Shown here: positions 33,108 through 44,002 of the stretch, piece by piece
Position numbering within the stretch: position 1 is the stretch's first letter
How the letters are laid out: each line of letters begins with the position of its first letter
Assembly: GCF_963169125.1 (NCBI RefSeq)
Contig: NC_084799.1
Coordinates: 64,960,643-65,024,642 of the forward strand
DNA from: Humulus lupulus
Lineage: Eukaryota > Streptophyta > Magnoliopsida > Rosales > Cannabaceae
DNA length: 64,000 bases
Direction: 5' to 3'
Notes under the pieces: model-generated
The model's database searches: none
What the model saw: only the letters and a program-made list of their open reading frames with translations
Told to the model about the DNA's origin: nothing
Made by a program: the position numbers and the translations under genes

Positions 33108-35195
33108 GCCGGCCCCTTGGCTCAGTACTCACGGAACAGGGTTCCAGTGAGTTGACCTGCTCCAGAAGCCCCAGCCAGTCAGCCTGGGTCTCGGGTAGAT
33201 CAGGATGTCCCTCCTCCCGTGGTCGGAGGAGAGATATCCATCATCTCTGGAGGACCGCACATGGCTGGCACAAGCAGAGGTGCCTAGAAGAGATACGTGA
33301 ATGAACTAAAGGCTCACAATGGAGTGGAGTTCGTCCCGGAGTAGCGCCAGTCAAAGCAGCAGCGATTGGAGAGGCAACCAATCATTTTTACGGAGGAAGA
33401 TGCAGGCCATGTCCAGTTCCCTCACAATGATCCCTTGGTTGTAGCAGTCCAGCTCGCCAACCAGAGAGTGAGGAGGGTACTAATAGACAACGGGAGCTCG
33501 GTGAACCTCCTATTCCGATCCACCTTAGAGAAGATGGGTTTGATCGTCGCCGAGCTAAAGGCAACCTCCATGATGCTGTATGGTTTTTCGGGAGAAGGAT
33601 CAGCGGCGATAGGGACGATCGAGCTGGTGATCACCCTAGGGGAAGAATCTCAGACAGTCTCTAGACTACTCGAGTTCGTTGTCATAGACTGTCCCGCTGC
33701 ATTCAACGCAATTTTGGGCCGACCTACGCTCGTAACTTTCGAGGCTATCACTTCCATTTGACACCTCGTCATGAAGTTCCCTACTTCGACGGGAACCTGC
33801 ACTATCCATGGTGATCAGCTCGCTGCCAGGGAATGCTACAACATTTCCATGAAGGGAAAATCTAAACCTGGGCAGCTGGCTATGGCCATTCAGAGTGGAG
33901 AGGAATCTCATGAACCCTTGGTGGATCCTGAGATTGAAAAACCTCAAAGCGCCAAAGGGGGAAATGTCACTTTAAACGAGGATATTGACCCCCGAGTAGG
34001 CGAAGACAGATCCGAGCTCCAGGATATTGAGGAGCTCGAGGAGGTGAACCTTGATCCACAAAATCCATCACAGATGGTCAAGCTCGGGAAAAATCTCTGT
34101 GGCAAGAGGAAGGCGGAGCTGACTACGTTTCTGCGGGATAACTTGGACGTATTCGCATGGTCGCACGAGGACATGGTGGGGATTAGCCCAAGTGTCATCA
34201 TGCACACGCTTCATCTGGATAAAAGAATTCCTGCCAAGTCTCAGAAGCAAAGACGTTTAGGAACAACCCGGGCTGAAGCCTTAGAAGAAGAAGTAGCCCG
34301 GCTAAAAAAATGTGGCTTTATCCATGAAGCCAAGTTTCCAATCTGGGTCGCCAACCCCGTGCTAGTTCCAAAGCCCAATGGGAAATGGCGGACCTGCATC
34401 GACTTCTCCGACCTAAATAAAGCCTGCCCCAAGGATTGTTTTCCATTGCCAAGGATTGACCAGCTGGTGGATGCCACGGCGGGGCACGAGCTCATGTCCT
34501 TAATGGACGCGTACTCAGGCAACAATCAGATCGCGATGAATCCGGTGGACCAGGAACACACCAGCTTCATGACCCCAACTAATGTCTATTGCTATAAGGT
34601 CATGCCGTTCGGTCTGAAGAACGCCGGAGCTACCTACCAAAGACTAGTAAATAGAATGTTCGCGGACCAGATCGGAAAAAACATGGAAGTGTACGTTGAC
34701 GACATGCTAGTCAAGTCCAAGACTGTCGATAACCATGTTTCCGACCTGGAAGAATGTTTTAGAATACTACGAGAATATGGCATGAGGCTCAATCCCCAGA
34801 AATGCAGTTTCGGAGTCGCGTTAGGGAAATTCCTGGGGTTCATAGTCAATACCCGAGGAATCGAGGCAAACCCCGGTAAGATCCGGTCACTGCTCGAGCT
34901 TCCTTCGCCCAGGTCGCGGAAAGATGTCCAAGGCTTAATAGGAAGAGTGGCAGCACTCAACCGATTTATTTCCAAGTCAACCGATAAGTGTTTGCCCTTC
35001 TACAATCTGCTCCGAGGAATCAAGAAGTTTGAATGGACAGTAGAATGCGAAAGAGCATTCCTCGACCTGAAGGCACATCTGGCTGAACCGCCCGTGCTAT
35101 CCAAACCCAAGGCAGGAGAGCCTCTTTTTCTCTACCTGGCTGTCACTGAGGATGCATCTAGTGCTGTACTGGTACAAGAAGAGGAACAAGTTTAG
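33108..35195 (+). pseudogene. pol: Tat protease and reverse transcriptase, several stops
   Basis: It is in the same frame as the end of gag. It is closed by stops before 33366 and at 33759-33761, then open from 33771 to 35195. Protease has DNGSS (about 33489-33503) where DTGSS or DSGSS is usual. RT begins near 34250, carries the FSDLNKACPKDCFPLPRID block, and has its catalytic YVDD intact at 34692-34703. The first RNase H starts near 35110 (FLYLAVTEDASSAVLV) and is cut by a stop at 35193-35195 and a frameshift. Confidence 0.9.
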
Positions 35196-36499
35196 AAGCC
35201 AGTCTACTACATCAGAAGAGACTTCTAGGGGCTGAATCACGATACTCACTGATGGAAAAATTGGCGTTCTGCCTAATCACGGCCTCGTGAAAGCTCAGGC
35301 CGTACTTCCAATCTCACTCAGTACACATCATGACCGATCAACCTCTAAGGCAGGTTTTGCAAAATCCTGAAGCATTGGGACGTTTGTTAAAATGGGCGGT
35401 CGAACTCAGTCAGTTCGAGATTTTCTACACTCCACGAACTGCTATAAAAAGTCAGGCCCTCGCCGATTTTGTGGCAGAATGCGCGGGATTCCAGGAGAAT
35501 CTAGCAGAGGGCTCACCCCAGGTCACCTCGCCCCAATCGTTGTGGAGGATCTTTGTGGATTGTTCATCCAACGAGAACGGCTCCGGGGCCGGAATCATTC
35601 TGATATCCCCCGAGGGACATAGATTCCACTCGGTGCTAAGGTTCGGGTTCAATGCCTCCAACAACGAGGCAGAGTACGAAGCTTTGTTGGCCAGGCTGAG
35701 GATAGCCAAGGAGTTAAAGGCGAGCTCCGTCCAGTGCTTCAGTGACTCCCAACTCGTGGTAAACCAGGTTCTGGGCGAGTATCAGGTGCGGGGACCCAAG
35801 ATGGCCGCATATCTGGCAAAGGTAAAAGCTGAGCTGTCCACATTTGAGCGAGGATCGATCAAACAGATATCCCAAGAAAAGAACGCTAATGCAGATTCTC
35901 TTGCCAAGCTCGCCACCTCGGGAGAGAAGGAGACCTTGGGGTTGGTGCCAATAAAATTCTTGGAAAAACCAAGTATAGAAGGAGACAGGGCTGAGGTCGA
36001 GATGGTCGACGCCAGGCCGACCTGGATGACCCCCATTCTTGAATATCTCATCGAGGGCAAGCTGCCTGAAGGACATAACGATGCACGTCGAATCCTATAT
36101 CAAGCTCCTAGATATACGATAGTTGATGGGGTGTTGTACCAACGTGGGCACTCCCTACCTCTCCTCCGGTGCGTTCTTCCAAGTGAAGCGAAGGCCATCC
36201 TGCAGGAAGTTCACGAAGGATTCTGCGGAGACCACACCAGGGGGCAGAGCTTGGCTTTAAAGGTTCTCAGGCAAGGGTATTACTGGCCTACTCTATCAAA
36301 AGACTCGATCTCGTACGTGAAAAAGTGCGACTAGTGCCAGCGATTCGCTGCCGTTGCACGAGCTCCTCCAGTCAAGCTGAAGATGATCTCGTCCCCATGG
36401 CCGTTTGCCGTTTGGGGGATAGACTTGGTTGGCGCCCTCCCTAATGGAAAAGGCAGGGTCCGTTATGCCGTGGTAGCCATCGACTACTTTACTAAGTGA
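35196..36499 (+). pseudogene. pol: Tat RNase H end, second (archaeal-type) RNase H and integrase N-terminus
   Basis: It is in a new frame relative to 33771-35195, so there is a frameshift near 35200-35240, plus a TGA near 35288. From 35330 the text reads TDQPLRQVLQNPEALGRLLKW, the link typical of Tat pol. The second RNase H (about 35550-35930) has FVDCSSNENGSGAG, NEAEYEALL and SDSQLVVNQ with the expected acidic residues. The integrase zinc finger (36209-36345) has TAG at 36332-36334 inside its CxxC. A TGA at 36497-36499 replaces a Trp. Confidence 0.9.
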
Positions 36500-37257
36500 G
36501 TGGAGGCAGATCCGTTGGCAACGATAAAGTCCAAAAAGGTGCTTGACTTCGTGGTAAAAAACATCATCTGTCACTTCGGCCTGCCCAAGAAGATCATCTC
36601 CGATAACGACACTCAGTTCGACAACGACCTGTTCACCGAATTCTGTAAAAGACATGGGGTTGTAAAAAGTTTCTCCTCCGTGGCCTATCCTCAGGCTAAT
36701 GGCCAGGTCGAAGCTGTCAACAAGATCCTAAAGGCGAGCCTCAAGAAAAGATTAGATGAAGCGAAGGGGGTCTGGCCAGAACAGCTCCCCCAGGTCCTAT
36801 GGGCATACCGGACCTCGCATCAGACTCCTACGGGTCATACTCCCTTTTCCCTAACCTTTGGGAGTGAGGCAGTCCTCCCCATGGAGATAAAGGTTCTTTC
36901 GCATAGAGTCCAATCTTACGACCAAGATCGAAACCATGAGCTCCTGTGCCATTCCCTCGATCTGGTTGAGGAAAGGCGAGAGGATTCGCAACTCTAGCTC
37001 GCCCATTATCAGCAGAAAATCACCCGTACTTCAACACCAAGGTCAAAAAATGCGCCTTTAGCATGGGCGACTTGGTCCTGAGGAGAGTTTTCCTCGTCGG
37101 TAAAGATCCCAAAGATGGAGTTTTGGGACCGAACTGGGAAGGACCATACCAGGTCGTCGAAATCATCAAGGAGGGAACTTATAAGTTAGCTCGACTTGAT
37201 GGAGGGGCGGTCCCGCGGACTTGGAACGCCATCCACTTAAAGATTTGCTATCAATGA
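36500..37257 (+). pseudogene. pol: Tat integrase core and C-terminus
   Basis: The SDNDTQF block (second catalytic D) and the NGQVEAVNK block (catalytic E) are present; the first D is in GIDLVG near 36420. A TAG at 36995-36997 and a frameshift near 37030-37060 separate the core from the tail (37063-37257, GDLVLRRV and GPYQVVEI). Pol ends at 37255-37257. Confidence 0.9.
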
Positions 37258-37368
37258 TCCACTTATAAGGCCTGGAAGGCCACTTTTTATGTATTAATGA
37301 AAATCAGCTTTTTACGCATATTTGCAAGTGTAATCTTAAAGTAACCACGAAAGACCCTTTCCCAGTTA

Positions 37369-37379
37369 CTTGGGGGGCA
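37369..37379 (+). other. Internal polypurine-tract-like copy
   Basis: cttggggggca is identical to the tract at 41451-41461 next to the 3' LTR, but 4.1 kb upstream and 112 bp after the end of pol. Confidence 0.55.
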
Positions 37380-37386
37380 TATGGTA

Positions 37387-37735
37387 CCTGGATATAACCA
37401 GGTCTCCTTAACGACTTAGATGTTGATTCTTATCGATTGACCGTTGTTTTCTTAAAAGCACGAGATATTGATAAGGGTTAACACTGACTAAGTCCTATCC
37501 TGGTTTTAACCGGATCATAAAACTTAGAAGTTAATTTAAATCTATTGATCGATGTTCTTGCTAAAGAGCTCGAGATATGGATAAAAGTTAACGCGAACTA
37601 AGTTTTAAAATTAAGTTCCTGGACATAACCGGGTCATAGAACTTAGAAGTTAATTTAAATCTATTGATCGATGTTCTTCCTAAAGAGCTCGGGATATGGA
37701 TAAAGGTTAACGCGAACTAAGTTTCTCAAAAAAAA
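37387..37735. repeat. Three tandem units of about 108-119 bp
   Basis: A block beginning acttaga recurs at 37414, 37522 and 37641, giving periods of 108 and 119 bp. The second and third units are nearly identical (ctattgatcgatgttctt and ggataaargttaacgcgaac); the first is more diverged. The array lies between pol and the antisense gene. Tandem repeats at this place are known in Tat elements and can seed satellite DNA. Confidence 0.88.
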
Positions 37736-37880
37736 AAATTATTGTAACCAAAGTGCGAAAAGGCAAGAAAAAGCGTAAATCAAAAACGTCAAAGCAAATT
37801 GTCTCGAGGTGAAAACACCTCATGCAAAGGTTACATAAAAAATACTTAAAAATATTCAAGGGCACAAGAGAAAAAACGCC

Positions 37881-40473
37881 CTAAGTTCCATCAGACGGCC
37901 CCTGGGAGGTCGCTGTCTCACCCTGCTCCACCGCACCAGAGCCTTCCCCAGTCTCCAAAGGCGCCTCTTTGTCAAGGCGAGCTTGGAACTTCACCAGCAA
38001 GCGCGCCCAGAGACTCGGTGACATGAAGGAGTAGTCAACATCCGGATTGTAGACCCAGCAGTGATAGAACATATCTTCCATGGATTGTTCCGAAGTGGTC
38101 CGTTCGGCCTCCAGGGCGGCTTGGGCGGCCTGGATCTCAGACTTCGCGGCATCGACGTCTGTCCGCGAGGTGACAAGGGAGGTCTCGAGCTCCTGGACCT
38201 TCGAGCTGGTCTTCTCCAACTCGGCCTTCGAGGTCACCAAGGCATCTTTAGTTGCCTTAGCCGTCTAAAGAGAGGCCTGGTGCTCGGTCCTCATATCCTC
38301 GAGCTGAGTTTTGGCCCTGACGATGCTACGATGAAGAGCGACGACGCCCTGCGAGAAATAAAAGATAAATTTCCTTAGAGGAAAAATAGGGCAAAGTGTA
38401 ATGGTGCTTTAAGAGAACAGGGCAGCTTACCGTTAGGGTCATGCCCATTGAAGACTCAATTACGCCAACCGGGCTCATTGTCTCAATGGCCCGGAGTTCC
38501 TTCTCGGTGAACTTGTATATATGGCTGACGGCGTAGTTCGTCGACTCATACACTGTTCCCCGGAAGGCCTCTGGGATCTTCTCCAGATCCTGGGGATTGA
38601 CTGGGATGCGTACATCGGAGGCCACCACGGCCGAAGTCCCGAGCTCCGTTCCTGCGTCCTGGGTGGTGGCTGGAGCTCGCGGAGGTGGTGGAGGCATTTG
38701 GCCTGCTCCTGCAGCAGGGAGAATCGCTCCCGCGACCTGGTCTGCCAGGTTTTCTACTTCTCCTTTGCTGGAGACTTGGTGGAGACCCCAGCAGCGCTCT
38801 TGGACGCCCAGAGCCTTTTCATTCTTGGCCCGGCTGAGGGGTTCCCCCCGAAGACTGCGCCTCGCAGGCTCTCCTCCAACTGAGACATCTCTTCTGTCAA
38901 AACAAAAACATGGTTAGTATAAGTTAGCAACCATACAGAGACAAAGACAAAGGGTTAAAGGTAAAAAGTATGCGAATACTAAGGGAGCCCTACCCCCCGA
39001 GGTGGAAGAAGAACCTAAGACGATTACTTCCCAAACTGGCGTAAGTTCAGGGTCCGGGTCTGACTCAGGGCTAGATTCTCCTACATACTGCCTAAGCCCC
39101 GGAGCTAAGATACCCCTCCAGAGTGATGGCCATGAGCGGAGGTTGGTCCCATATTCCTCGAATAGGATCGACCTAAAGGCTAGGGTGTTATCTACTACTA
39201 CGGTACCCCTAGGTCGGCTATCTTGGTAGTCCAACACGAGCTGATCGACGCAGTGGAGCAGGGTTATGTCTAGGTCCGGATCACTTTGGTGACGATGGAC
39301 GAGATGTCGGGGGTTGAATCTAGCTAGCCGGGGGTCGGCAATGGACCTATCTAAGTTCCTAAATATGTAAAGGTTACCTTGGCCCGAGGGACCCGCGGCT
39401 ACTCCGGACTGGAACCTCTCTTCGTCTGTTATCTGGGCGACCTCCAGCGCCTGCTTCCTGCTCCTCACAAGTGAAGTCTCATCCTCCTCGTCCTCGTCCA
39501 TCGCGACCTCCTCCATGATGATGGGCATAGAGGAGCGAGCTGGGGGAGGCCCCCGAGGCCTCCTTAGGTTCAAAGTCTGATTTGGGAAAATCAGCTTACA
39601 AGCCACCATCGTCTCGTCCGTCACGAGCACCCGGTAGTCCTTCTCACTGGGGGGCAAGCCCGCCAGTGTCTCGTATTGACCCCCGAGGGTCGCAGATTTC
39701 TCTGTCCTTGCAAAGATAGCTGTAGGATTAATCCAGGTCAGAAAGGGACACAGGAATTGTACGAAACCTAACCTACGAGCTAAAGATAAAAAACACTTAC
39801 GAGGACGATTGAAGTAGTGGTGCTCGCAATTCCGGAACCAAGTTGACATGAAGAACTGGTCCTTAAATTCATTAGGGTGGCTGGGCAGCTCGATGACCGC
39901 CGCCGTATTGGAAAACCGGGTTAGGTAGTAAAACCCGTCACCTCGCCCCCGCTGGTCCGGGCTGGCTTTGAGGCAGAAGAAATATAAAATGTCTGCAGGA
40001 GTGGGGACCTCCCACTCATGCTTCTGGAACAAATACCTCAACCCTGCCAGCAGACGGTAGGAGTTGGGGGGGAGCTGAAATGGGGCCAACCCCACGTAGT
40101 TGAGGAAATCAGCAAAATACTGATCTAGTGGGAGGAAGGCCCCTGCCTTAAAATGTTCACCGCTCCAGGCCGCGAACGACTCGTTGAGCGGCGCACAGCT
40201 CCGCTCACCCTCTGAGGCAGGTCGGGACACAACGGATGCTTTCCCCAGGGCGATGTTGTGGGAAAGGAAGATTTTGTTAATCTTTGCCTGATCGGTGATC
40301 TTTGAGACGATCCTTTCCGCCTCAAAGAATGCATCAGGAGCCACCTCGACCTCCTTCTCCACTGGCGGCCCGAAGCGGGGGATCGGGGAGCTAGGCATCA
40401 CTGCCTTTCCTCTGTCCTGTTGAGAGGCCGACCTGCTGACGTTCTTCTATGGGAGATTCCTCTTTGGAGCCAT
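37881..40473 (-). pseudogene. Antisense gene of the Tat element, four exons, gypsy-type transposon domain
   Basis: I place exons at 40473-39801, 39719-38994, 38893-38431 and 38348-37881. All three introns are GT-AG, 81, 100 and 82 bp (donors gtaagtg, gtagggc and gtaagct). The first intron is a multiple of 3 and reads through. Exon 1-2 contains a block typical of the 'putative gypsy type transposon' family (Pfam Transposase_28): FLNYVGLAPFQLPPNSYRLL and a W-R-x-C-E-H-H-Y motif. Exon 2 has an acidic run. Exon 3 has YESTNYAVSHIYKFTEKELR. Exon 4 is an Ala/Glu-rich probable coiled coil. Defects: TAG at codon 9 (40449-40447), a frameshift in exon 3 and TAG at 38267-38265. The role of these proteins is unknown. 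Confidence 0.8.
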
Positions 40474-41463
40474 CTGGTCGCCTAACGAACAAAAGAAAAC
40501 ATTTCAGAAACGGCGACCAAAGCATGAGGAAAAAGCAATTATTATTTGCACGAGCTGAGGTAAGCCCAGCCCGTGGAGAGTGGGACCACGCAGTTCGATG
40601 AACACGCGCCTGTGCTCCCAACAGATCCCCGATTACTCGGGATTCGTGTGTCAGGAGGGTCAGGATAGATTTTGCCTTGGGGGGAAAGTTTCAGTAGGCA
40701 GAAAATTGCAAAACCGCCTGTGAGGCGTGTTCCCTAAGCTACCCGGTTTTGCACCCAAAGTTCCCAAAACTCCTACCCAGAAAATTTTCCCCAGAGAAAG
40801 CATCCTGAAACCCATACTCTTAAATGATTTCCTACAACAAAGATACCCTAACCTAAAAGGTCTTTCCCCCTCCGTATCCACAAAACCCAGTAAACCCTTA
40901 CATGCGGCTACAGTAAAAATTTTACCTATGCTACAGTGGCATATTTTTTCAAAACGTACATGGTCAAGAAACTTACAGTGTGTGGCTGGGAGGTGGATGG
41001 GGGTGTCGCCTTGATAAAAGCCTCGTCGGTGTATTGGCTACCAAAACTTCGAAGAAATCCGTGCACCTAAACTTCTTGAACGCTGAAAGTGGCAGTAACA
41101 GAGTAGAGGGTTTGTTTTTTTGGGATGAAGAAGAGAAGTTTGAAAATTTTTGAATGAAAGGGTGGCCCATGCGTAGGGTGGGCACCCCTTTTTATATGCG
41201 TAAAGGATCACGTGTAGAGAGTCGTTGGATGGCCCTGATGATGGATCCGAGGCCCTCCACTCGAAATACGAAATGACGGCTGGGCATAGGCTAGGCCATT
41301 AAATGCGGTTCTCGTAAGACGTACCGTCACCACCCACGATGTTCCACGTATCAGGCGCTTGCGTAAAAAGTGGAATACGAAGAGTTCATGGGGAAGTCTA
41401 AAAGCCCCTACTGTGGTCTTAGATACGACGTAATATACCACGAGCAGGAGCTTGGGGGGCAGA
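40474..41463 (-). promoter_or_regulatory. Upstream region and TATA box of the antisense gene; polypurine tract at right end
   Basis: Read on the minus strand, a TATA box (tataaaa, 41196-41190) is followed by a pyrimidine-rich leader (ctttcattcaaaaattttc) and about 0.7 kb without a gene before the ATG at 40473. This looks like an internal promoter separate from the LTRs. On the plus strand the polypurine tract cttggggggca (41451-41461) precedes the 3' LTR at 41464. Confidence 0.55.
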
Positions 41464-42232
41464 TGTACGCCCTGATTTTCCCACGGGCTGATTAGTAAGC
41501 CGAGCTGCGGCCTAACCATGATTACCTCATGATCATCCCTAGGGCCGGAGCTTCTGTCGTAATGTCGTGCCTTCTTAGCTCGAGGAAGCCCCAAGAGCTC
41601 GCCTTCACCGTCCAAGACCGGGGCAGGGATTCCGAAGGCCGAAGACCGAGCTAAGTATGAAGCTCCTGGTACGAGCTGGATATGGAGGTTGTGACCCTTT
41701 TTGTGAAGTCAACACACACAAGGTAAATGTGCATATATCAGGAATCACGTGTCTGATATCCCCCTGACTTCTCGGACACGCAGCAGGAACGTGCGTATTC
41801 AGGCACTCGCGACTGGGTTGGGCCGTGCGGCCCATTACCTCCTTACCTATCGATTTGACCACACTTCTGTGTCAGGTTTAGGAATTAATCATGAATGTCA
41901 CATAATTGATACGACAAGTAAGAAGGTCACGGGATGACCTTCTTACCAACTTCCAGGTGCCTTCTCCTATAAATATGGAGACCCTGGGAGTTGATAGGGG
42001 TTGGAAAAAAATAATCTCTTGTAAGAAATACTCTGTTATCAAATACCCAGTATAAATCAATAATATTGACTAGTGGAGTAGAAGGATTTTAACCTTTGAA
42101 CCACTTAAAAAAACATGTCTTGAGTCACCTCTTTCATCCTCTAAGATCATATATCTGTTTCGGTTCTACATTTGGCACTAATCCCTTTCTCTTATTCTCT
42201 TAATTACCTGTTGGCGAAGAACCGCGTCAACA
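41464..42232 (+). repeat. Tat 3' LTR (769 bp)
   Basis: It starts TGTACGCCC and ends GTCAACA. The TATA box is at 41968-41975. It is followed by the ATATC duplication. Confidence 0.96.
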
Positions 42233-42237
42233 ATATC

Positions 42238-42518
42238 CACATAATAATGTGGTCTCACACATATTTCACATATATGCACATATACTTCAAATATACCCAT
42301 AACGAGCCAAATTATGAAAATTGCCCTTGTGATATGAAACGGGCCCACATGCATATTTAATATACCTAAACATGCATATTAAGTCATATTATAATATAAC
42401 TCACATAATCATACAATGATACACATAAATATCACATAAACACATAATTTTCCATAGTTTTCCATCATTGCCCCTTAATCAAGGCCCTAAGCCTTATTAG
42501 GTTATTTGAGACGTTACA
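42238..42518 (-). repeat. 3' LTR of Tekay-like element, gag-pol-proximal piece
   Basis: It resumes after the Tat insertion and ends gacgttaca at 42518 (LTR start tgtaacgtc on the minus strand). It matches 58131-58392. The rejoined LTR is about 2.45 kb. Confidence 0.88.
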
Positions 42519-42545
42519 ATTACCCCCCCCCCCCCCTCCTCTTAT
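42519..42545 (-). other. Polypurine tract of Tekay-like element
   Basis: On the minus strand it reads ataagagga followed by about 14 G and taat, directly before the LTR. A ttcgaggatgaaatttct block just upstream is typical of Tekay/Del-like elements. Confidence 0.85.
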
Positions 42546-42572
42546 AGAAATTTCATCCTCGAAATTTTACGT

Positions 42573-44002
42573 GAACATCTCGGGAAACTGATTCTGCATA
42601 TATGACTCCAGCTCCTAGGTCGCATCCTCGACCTTGGTGTTCATCCATAATACCTTAACTAAAGGTATTGTCTTGTTCCTCAGGACCTTGTCCTTCCTGT
42701 CAAGTATCTGGACTGGCTGTTCCTCATAGGAGAGATCTGCTTGAAGCTCTAGATCCTCGTAACTTAATACATGAGTCACGTCTGACACATATTTTTGAAG
42801 GGCCAAAAATATGAAATACATTGTGTACGACCGACAGAGCTGGAGGTAAGGCCAATCTATAGGCCACATGACCAATCCTCTCCAGGATCTCAAATGGTCC
42901 TACAAATCTAGGGCTCAGTTTTCCCTTCTTCCCAAATCTCCTCATCCCTTTCCATGGTGAGACTCTTAAGGATGACATAGTCTCCCACTTGGAACTCCAC
43001 GTTCTTGCGTTTCAGATCAGCATAACTTTTCTGTCTGCTCTTAGAAGTGAGCATCCGAGCTCTAATCTTCTCAATAGCCTCATTGGTCGTCTAAACTGCC
43101 TCAGGACCCAAGTATTTCCTTTTTCACGTCTCATCCCAATGAATGGGTTCTCTACATTTCCTACCATACGACATCTAATAAGGAGCCACTCCAATAGTCG
43201 ACTGATAGCTGTTATTGTAGGAAAACTCTATCAAAGGTAAATACTTACTCCAGGACCCTTCAAAGTCCAACACACATGCTTGCAACATTTCCTCTAATAT
43301 CTGTATTGTCCTATCAGATTTTCCATCTTTCTGAGGATGATAGGAACTACTGAACTTTATCTGCGTACCCATAGCCTTCTGCAAACTTCCCCCAAACTTG
43401 GAAGTAAATTTGGGGTCCCGATCTGACACGATCGACCTCAGAGCCCCATGAAGGCGCACTATCTCTCTCACATAGAGATCTGGATACTGATCAACTGTAT
43501 AAGTTGTCATCACTGGTAAGAAGTGAGATGATTTGGTGTATTGATCCACGATAACCCACACCAAATCATGTTGACCCACGGTCTTAGGTAACCCCACCAC
43601 GAAATCCATCGTGATGTCCTCCCATTTCCACTATGGGATGTCCAGAGGCTGTAATAGCCCTATTGGTCATTGGTGCTCAGCCTTGACCTGTTAACATGTG
43701 AAGCACTTAGCCACCTATTTTATCACATCCGTCTTCATCCCAGGCCACCAATATAGCGATCTCACATCCTGATACATCTTCATGGTGCCTAGATGGAAAG
43801 AGTAAGGGGTATAATGAGATTCATCCAGAATCTCCCATCTGATAACAATGTCCATCGAAACACAAATCCGACCCTTATACCTCACCAAACCCATATTTGA
43901 CACTGTGTAATCCTTAGCCACTTCAACTAGAACGTCCCCTCTGATCTTTTTCAGTTGTTGATCACCCAACTTACCTTCCTTTATCCTCTCCAACAGTGTA
44001 TT
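42573..44002 (-). pseudogene. pol: Tekay-like integrase and chromodomain, decayed
   Basis: Integrase pieces include the N-terminal finger region (43993-43715, RSLYWWPGMK), the core (43609-43175) with MDFVVGLP, SDRDPKF and FHPQ-like SYHPQKDG, and the tail (42978-42724, ILERIGHVAYRLALPP). A chromodomain-like end (about 42700-42573) reads PVQILDRKDKVLRNKTIPLV, with a TAG at 42617-42615 where Trp is expected. The pieces lie in different frames with many stops. The chromodomain directs chromovirus insertion to heterochromatin. Confidence 0.85.

Larger units (their letters stand above)
30107..42232 (+). mobile_element. Tat-lineage Ty3/Gypsy retrotransposon with an antisense gene
   Basis: 12,126 bp between perfect ATATC duplications. 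The LTRs (30107-30875 and 41464-42232) are both 769 bp and differ at about 22 positions by eye. The order is LTR, primer site, gag (30931-33107), protease-RT-RNase H-second RNase H-integrase (to 37257), a tract-like segment, tandem repeats, a four-exon gene on the minus strand (40473-37881), its promoter, polypurine tract and LTR. The second, archaeal-type RNase H after the usual RNase H and an antisense ORF before the 3' LTR are both known hallmarks of Tat elements. Coding parts carry several stops and frameshifts. Confidence 0.96.

Noticed and set aside
38061..38378. Plus-strand ORFs opposite the antisense gene's last exons
   Set aside because: The minus strand has splice sites, a coiled coil and conserved motifs; the plus-strand frames do not.
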